From Rhodoferax sp. (GTDB lineage: Bacteria > Pseudomonadota > Gammaproteobacteria > Burkholderiales > Burkholderiaceae_C): a stretch of DNA of 33,220 nt. Location: positions 1-33,220 of the forward strand of contig NZ_JAQTMS010000059.1 in the NCBI RefSeq assembly GCF_028714215.1. Direction: 5' to 3'. Below the pieces are notes generated by a model. That model saw only the letters and a program-made list of their open reading frames with translations. It ran no database searches and was not told the origin of the DNA. Within the stretch, counting starts at the first letter, position 1, and every line of letters starts with the position of its first letter. The position numbers and the translations under genes were made by a program. Positions 29,267-33,220 of this stretch are shown piece by piece.

Positions 29267-30355
29267 TCACTGGTAGGCCGGCGCTTCGGCTTCCAGCGGA
29301 ATGGTCAGCGCCTTGCGGTCCGGAATGTTGACGCCGCCGCGCACCGTGCCGCGCTGGATGTTGATCCAGCGCTCGGCCAGCGAGGTGGGCAGTTCGCGGC
29401 CGTCCGGCAGCGAGAGCCACATGCGCATCAGGTGGCGTTTCTTCGAGGCGTCCGGCCAGTCCTCGAAAGCGGTGCGGGCGTGCAGCACCACGTGGTTGTG
29501 AACGAACTGGAAATCGCCCTGCTCGAACGGGATGTGAACGGCAAACGCCGGATCGCCGCACAGCTTCAGGTAGTAGTCGAAGGCCTCCACTTGCAGGGCC
29601 GTCATTTGCGGCGCGTCGGTGAAGCGTTTGGCCGATTCCACGTAGTTGGGTAGCGGCGCGTAGGCGTTGAAGACGCCGTTGGCCCAGGAGAACACCGGCA
29701 TGCGGACCCACGGCATCTTGCCTTCGGGAATTTCGCCGCGGCGGTCGAACAGCACCGGTTCGTAGAGCGCGTGGCACAGGTCGGGGCGCTGCCTGAGCAT
29801 CTCGTCATGCACCGAGATCGCGCTGACGATGGCGCTGGCGCCGCCGCGCTTGGCCGTGTTGATGCAGACCAGGCCGACGACGTCGCAGCCGTCGGAGTGG
29901 AAGCCCAGGTCCACCGCGGTCTGGGTGATGCGCTTGGAGTAGTCGTTGACGTCGGTGCCGATGTCGATCACATGGCCCAGCATGTGGCCGTTGCGGTTTT
30001 GCGGCACCGGGTCGCCGATGTGCCGCGACAGGCCGAAGTAGATGCGGGTCAGCGTTTCCCGGTCGTAGCGCTGCACCGGCAGGCCCCGCATGTAGCCGAA
30101 GCCATAGTTGGTCAGCAGGTCGGCGCGCAGCGCGGCGATCTTGTTCGCCAGCAGCGGCAGGGGGAAATTCTCCTTCGTGATCTGGAGAATTTCCAGACCG
30201 TCGTTGCGGCTGCGCTGGGCCGCCGCCTCCAACTCCGCAACTTCTTCTTCGGTGAGTCGGTGGATCCAGCGCTGATCCTGTGCCAGGTCGGCGGCGCGCC
30301 AGGCCATGGGGCCGCCGACAATGCCGGGTGCATATTGAATGGGTGTGCTGTTCAT
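29267..30355 (-). CDS. TauD/TfdA family Fe(II)/2-oxoglutarate-dependent dioxygenase
   Basis: Predicted 362 residues, longer than TauD (about 280) because of an N-terminal extension (GPMAWRAADLAQDQRWIHRL). The iron-binding facial triad is H153-S-D155 (GFHSDGCD) and probably H292 (NHVVLHARTAF), with the 2-oxoglutarate-binding Arg at about 311 (RHLMRMWLSLPDGR). Enzymes of this family hydroxylate sulfonates, phosphonates, betaines or aryloxy acids. Its position between an importer and phnP-like, SDR and phn genes suggests hydroxylation of an imported phosphonate or amine; the substrate is not known. It is bounded on both sides by small hairpins. Confidence 0.85.
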   Translation of the reverse strand: MNSTPIQYAPGIVGGPMAWRAADLAQDQRWIHRLTEEEVAELEAAAQRSRNDGLEILQITKENFPLPLLANKIAALRADLLTNYGFGYMRGLPVQRYDRETLTRIYFGLSRHIGDPVPQNRNGHMLGHVIDIGTDVNDYSKRITQTAVDLGFHSDGCDVVGLVCINTAKRGGASAIVSAISVHDEMLRQRPDLCHALYEPVLFDRRGEIPEGKMPWVRMPVFSWANGVFNAYAPLPNYVESAKRFTDAPQMTALQVEAFDYYLKLCGDPAFAVHIPFEQGDFQFVHNHVVLHARTAFEDWPDASKKRHLMRMWLSLPDGRELPTSLAERWINIQRGTVRGGVNIPDRKALTIPLEAEAPAYQ

Positions 30356-30386
30356 GTGAATTTTCCAAAATGGTGAGAACGGTGGT

Positions 30387-30414
30387 GCGCAGCTTGGGAG
30401 CGCGGGAGCTGCGT
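30387..30414. other. Stem-loop between binding-protein and dioxygenase genes
   Basis: CGCAGCT (30388-30394) pairs perfectly with AGCTGCG (30407-30413) around a 12-base loop, in the 84-base gap downstream of the binding-protein gene. A position just after a binding-protein gene is usual for hairpins that protect that mRNA. No T-run follows. Confidence 0.42.
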
Positions 30415-30439
30415 GATCCCGCCATGAATGGGGGGCGAA

Positions 30440-31690
30440 CTATTTCAGCAAGGCATTCGCCTCGCTGCTCATTTGCTGCATGGCGTCCTTGGGTGTCAGC
30501 TTCAGGGACACCACCGCTTCGAGCTTGTCGGTCACCACATCGCTGATCTTGATGCCCATGGCGCCCGGAAAACCCAGCCAAGGCGCGGCGCGCGAGAGCT
30601 GGGCCAGGCTGACGCGGGCATTGGGTGTCTTGGCGTAGTAGTCGCCCAGCAAGGTGGGCGTCTCGATGGCGACCTTGCTGCTGGGGTTGTAGCCGGTGAA
30701 GCGCACCATGGTGGTCTGGCCGAGGGCGCCGGTGGCGAACTTCATGTAGGCCCAGGCCGCTTTTTGCTTGGCCGCGTCTTTCGTCAGCAGCATCGCGGTG
30801 GCGCCGCCGGAGACCAGCCGGGCGTTGGCGTCGGGTGTCGGGAACGGCGCCGTGCGCAGCGTGAATTTATTGCCGATCTGTTTCGTCACCAGGGTCAGTT
30901 CGGCTGACGAGCTGAACTGCATCGCGATCAGTCCGGCGCTGAAATCCTGGCGTCCCTGTTCGCGCGAATAATTGGGCATCTTGGCGCGAACGCTCAGGTC
31001 GCGCAGCAGCTCCAGGGTTTTCAGGCCGGCCGGCGAATTGAAGGCAATGGCCTTGCCGTCGGGCGTTAGCAGGCTGGCGCCGTGGGTGCTGAGCAGGGAC
31101 TGCCAGATGTAGGTGCCGGCGGTCGACCAATGCAGGTACATGCTCTTGGTATTGCCGCCCAGTTGATTGACCTTCTCCGACAACTCCATGACCTGCTCCC
31201 AGGTTTTCGGCAGGTGCTCAGCATCGCCGCCGGCGCGGCGGATCAGGTCGACGTTGTAGTAGGCGATCGGGGTCGAGATGGCAAACGGCATGCCGTATTG
31301 CGCGCCGCCGATCTGGCTGGTCGCCAGCATCGCCGGGATGTAGCCCTCTTTCTCGAAATCGGGGTCGCTTCGGATGAACGAATCGAGTGGCACCGCCAGG
31401 CCGCGGTTGACGAACTGGTTCATCAGGTTGGTGCCGTTGTAGACCACGTCGGGGACGGAGCCGGCCACGGCGCCGCGGAACACCGCCGTCGCCACCTCGT
31501 CGTAGTGCTTGGCCGGCGCCAGCAGGTTGACCTTGATGTCGGGGTGCTTGGCCATGAAGTCCTTGGCGATGGTTTCGTGCGCCTCCTTGAACAGGTGCGG
31601 CAGGCCGTACAGGATGTTGATCTCGGTGACCGCATAAGCGGATCGACCGAGCGATAGCAAGAGCACGAACAGAAGGGACAGGGCTTTCAT
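30440..31690 (-). CDS. ABC transporter substrate-binding protein, UgpB-like
   Basis: Predicted 416 residues with a signal peptide (MKALSLLFVLLLSLGRSAYA). The mature protein follows the family 1 sugar/glycerol-phosphate binding fold: HETIAKDFMAKHPDIKVNLL, YGMPFAISTPIAYYNVDLIR, LPKTWEQVMELSEKV and a C-terminal FTGYNPSSKVAIETP, as in UgpB-type proteins. The ligand could be a glycerophosphodiester, a phosphonate ester or a sugar; the neighbouring phn genes favour an organophosphorus compound. It is encoded after its two permeases, 34 bases from the second. Confidence 0.83.
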   Translation of the reverse strand: MKALSLLFVLLLSLGRSAYAVTEINILYGLPHLFKEAHETIAKDFMAKHPDIKVNLLAPAKHYDEVATAVFRGAVAGSVPDVVYNGTNLMNQFVNRGLAVPLDSFIRSDPDFEKEGYIPAMLATSQIGGAQYGMPFAISTPIAYYNVDLIRRAGGDAEHLPKTWEQVMELSEKVNQLGGNTKSMYLHWSTAGTYIWQSLLSTHGASLLTPDGKAIAFNSPAGLKTLELLRDLSVRAKMPNYSREQGRQDFSAGLIAMQFSSSAELTLVTKQIGNKFTLRTAPFPTPDANARLVSGGATAMLLTKDAAKQKAAWAYMKFATGALGQTTMVRFTGYNPSSKVAIETPTLLGDYYAKTPNARVSLAQLSRAAPWLGFPGAMGIKISDVVTDKLEAVVSLKLTPKDAMQQMSSEANALLK

Positions 31691-31724
31691 GGGATCTCCG
31701 GTGAAAAGTTGAACAGGCAGTGGA

Positions 31725-32558
31725 TTACGGGGGGCTGGCGAGCGACAGGCCGGCGATGAACTTCTCGCGGGCCAGCATGAAGATGACGATCATGGGTGTC
31801 ATGATGAGCAGCGCGCCGGCCATCAGCGCGCCGTAATCGGAACCGGCCTCGTCGCTCTGGAACAGCATGACGCCGTAGGGCGGCGTTGCCATGCCGACCG
31901 AGCGCGTCACCACCGACGGCCAGAGCAGGTCGTTCCAGTGATGGGCGAAGGAATAAATGCTGAAGGCGCCGATCGCCGGCCATACCAGCGGCAGCATGAT
32001 CGTGAGCAGAATCTCGAACTCGTCCAGGCCGTCCAGTCGGGCCGCTTCGATGACGTCGTCGCTCACCCGTGAAAACACCTGGCGCATCAGAAATATGCCG
32101 AAGGCGGAAATGGTCCACGGCACGATCAGGCCGGCGTAGCTGTCGATCAACTGCGCTTTGCTGGCCAGGATGAACAGCGGCAGGGTCAACGCGGTGGTCG
32201 GTATCACCAAGGCGATCAGCACCAGGCCCAGCAGCAGCGAGCGGCCGGCGAACTTGAGCTTGGCCAGGGCGTAGGCGCAAGGCACCATGATCAGCAACTG
32301 GCAGATCAGGATGCCGCTGCAGACCACAACACCGTTCAGCAGAAAGCGCAGCAAGGGCATCTGCGTCAAGGCCAGCCGGTAGTTGCGAACGAAGGCCAGG
32401 TGGTCCGGCAGCAGCCGCAGTTGCGCGGTGAAGATCTCCTCCGGCGGCCGCAGCGAAATGGACAACGCCCACAAAAATGGCGCCAGGATGAAAAGCGCTC
32501 CGGCGATCAGCAGCAGATGGCGCAGCGCTTCGGCCAGCCGTGATGTCCGGCGCGTCAT
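31725..32558 (-). CDS. ABC transporter permease, UgpE-like
   Basis: Predicted 277 residues. Six hydrophobic segments begin with HLLLIAGALFILAPFLWALS; the EAA loop is RVSDDVIEAARLDGLDEFEI. It is a CUT1-type permease that pairs with the upstream UgpA-like subunit, whose stop overlaps its start by 4 bases. No ATPase gene for this importer lies in the window; it may be upstream past the right edge or shared. Confidence 0.86.
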   Translation of the reverse strand: MTRRTSRLAEALRHLLLIAGALFILAPFLWALSISLRPPEEIFTAQLRLLPDHLAFVRNYRLALTQMPLLRFLLNGVVVCSGILICQLLIMVPCAYALAKLKFAGRSLLLGLVLIALVIPTTALTLPLFILASKAQLIDSYAGLIVPWTISAFGIFLMRQVFSRVSDDVIEAARLDGLDEFEILLTIMLPLVWPAIGAFSIYSFAHHWNDLLWPSVVTRSVGMATPPYGVMLFQSDEAGSDYGALMAGALLIMTPMIVIFMLAREKFIAGLSLASPP

Positions 32559-33220
32559 GGCGCGCTCCCCGGGTTTTGGGTCCGCGCAAATTGCAGGGCG
32601 CTGAGCAGCGCCAGGATGGCGATGAAGACGACCGTCACGGCGGCCGCGTAGTTGGTTCTGAAAAACACGAAGCCCTCCTGGTAAATGGTGTAGATCAGGA
32701 ACTGGGTCGACTTGCCGGGGCCGCCTTGCGTCAGCATGGCCACCGTTTCAAAGGACTGGAAGGCGTGGATGCCGGCGATCACGAACAGGAACAGCGTCAT
32801 GGCGCCCAGATGCGGCCAGACCACCAGCCAGAAGCGCTCCCAGGGCGCTCCGGCCCCCTCCACCTGGGCGGCGTCGAGCAGGTCGCGCGGAATGTCGCGC
32901 AGCGCCGACAAGAAGAAGATCGCGTTGAAGCCGATGCGCTCCCAGATGCCGATGACGGCCAGCGTGGGCAGGGCCCAGGCACTTTCCTTCAGCCAGTTGG
33001 GACCCGCTATGCCGATCGTCTTGAGCAGCAGGTTGAACAGCCCGCTGCCGGGGTGCAGCAGCATCTGCCAGGCCACCGCCGCCGCCGCCAGCGAGGCGAT
33101 GGTGGGCAAAAAATAAAGGGTGCGGTACAGCGTCTGGCCGGCCCGGCTGCCATGGATCAGCAGTGCCACGCCCAGCCCGGCGCCCACCGATGCCGGCACC
33201 ACCAGGATCACGTACAGCAG
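32555..33220 (-). CDS. ABC transporter permease, UgpA-like (5' end beyond the right edge)
   Basis: About 221 C-terminal residues are in the window and the frame stays open to 33220, so the start lies outside. Membrane segments (LLYVILVVPASVGAGLGVALL, later MTLFLFVIAGIHAFQSF) and the EAA loop DIPRDLLDAAQVEGAGAPWE identify the first CUT1 permease subunit. FETVAMLTQGGPGKSTQFLIY is typical of UgpA. It is the most upstream visible gene of the phosphonate-type cluster. Confidence 0.86.
   Translation of the reverse strand: MLYVILVVPASVGAGLGVALLIHGSRAGQTLYRTLYFLPTIASLAAAAVAWQMLLHPGSGLFNLLLKTIGIAGPNWLKESAWALPTLAVIGIWERIGFNAIFFLSALRDIPRDLLDAAQVEGAGAPWERFWLVVWPHLGAMTLFLFVIAGIHAFQSFETVAMLTQGGPGKSTQFLIYTIYQEGFVFFRTNYAAAVTVVFIAILALLSALQFARTQNPGSAP

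Overview
This GC-rich window looks like a chromosomal segment of a betaproteobacterium, most likely a member of the Burkholderiales such as a Comamonadaceae (Rhodoferax/Polaromonas-like) species. The clues are an orphan 'Bug'-type TctC binding protein, a DUF1840 protein, an AceE-like E1 paired with an Lrp regulator, and the general codon style. This is inference from content; no rRNA, tRNA, CRISPR array or intact insertion sequence was found.

Layout. (1) 1-1180, minus strand: a tonB gene followed by the first part of a TonB-dependent receptor, with a candidate Pho box far upstream and a long structured inverted repeat in the 0.5-kb gap. (2) 1677-4158, minus: a small protein translationally coupled to a CYTH-CHAD protein, then a hemolysin III family membrane protein. 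(3) 4240-6155, minus: a Tat-exported PLP enzyme coupled to a secreted chalcone-isomerase-like protein. (4) 6257-12946, minus: an alcohol dehydrogenase followed by a complete ABC importer of the glycerol GlpV-P-Q-S-T type. A near-consensus sigma-54 promoter precedes it, and an AcoR-like sigma-54 activator (13181-15058) is divergent. (5) 15156-17922, plus: phnCDE, a phosphonate importer behind a Pho-box-like direct repeat. (6) 18136-21543: a DUF1840 protein, two small exported proteins in a visibly less GC-rich patch, a TctC binding protein, and a higA antitoxin whose higB toxin survives only as a C-terminal stub. (7) 21538-24832: an mdeB/aceE-like 2-oxoacid dehydrogenase E1 and its divergent Lrp regulator. 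(8) 24930-25513: a hicAB toxin-antitoxin pair. (9) 25548-33220, minus: a phosphonate-type cluster reading UgpA-UgpE-binding protein importer, TauD/TfdA dioxygenase, PhnP-like metallo-hydrolase, SDR, PhnF repressor, DUF1045 2H phosphoesterase-like protein, PhnN.

Two themes stand out. The first is phosphorus scavenging: phnCDE, phnF/phnN/phnP-like/DUF1045 and three candidate Pho boxes (before tonB, phnC and phnF). The C-P lyase core (phnGHIJKLM) is not visible, and in its place an Fe(II)/2-oxoglutarate dioxygenase and an SDR sit in the same strand and order. The second is an alcohol or polyol uptake and oxidation regulon under sigma-54 control, whose two ABC ATPases have complementary degenerate motifs and so predict one canonical and one degenerate ATP site.
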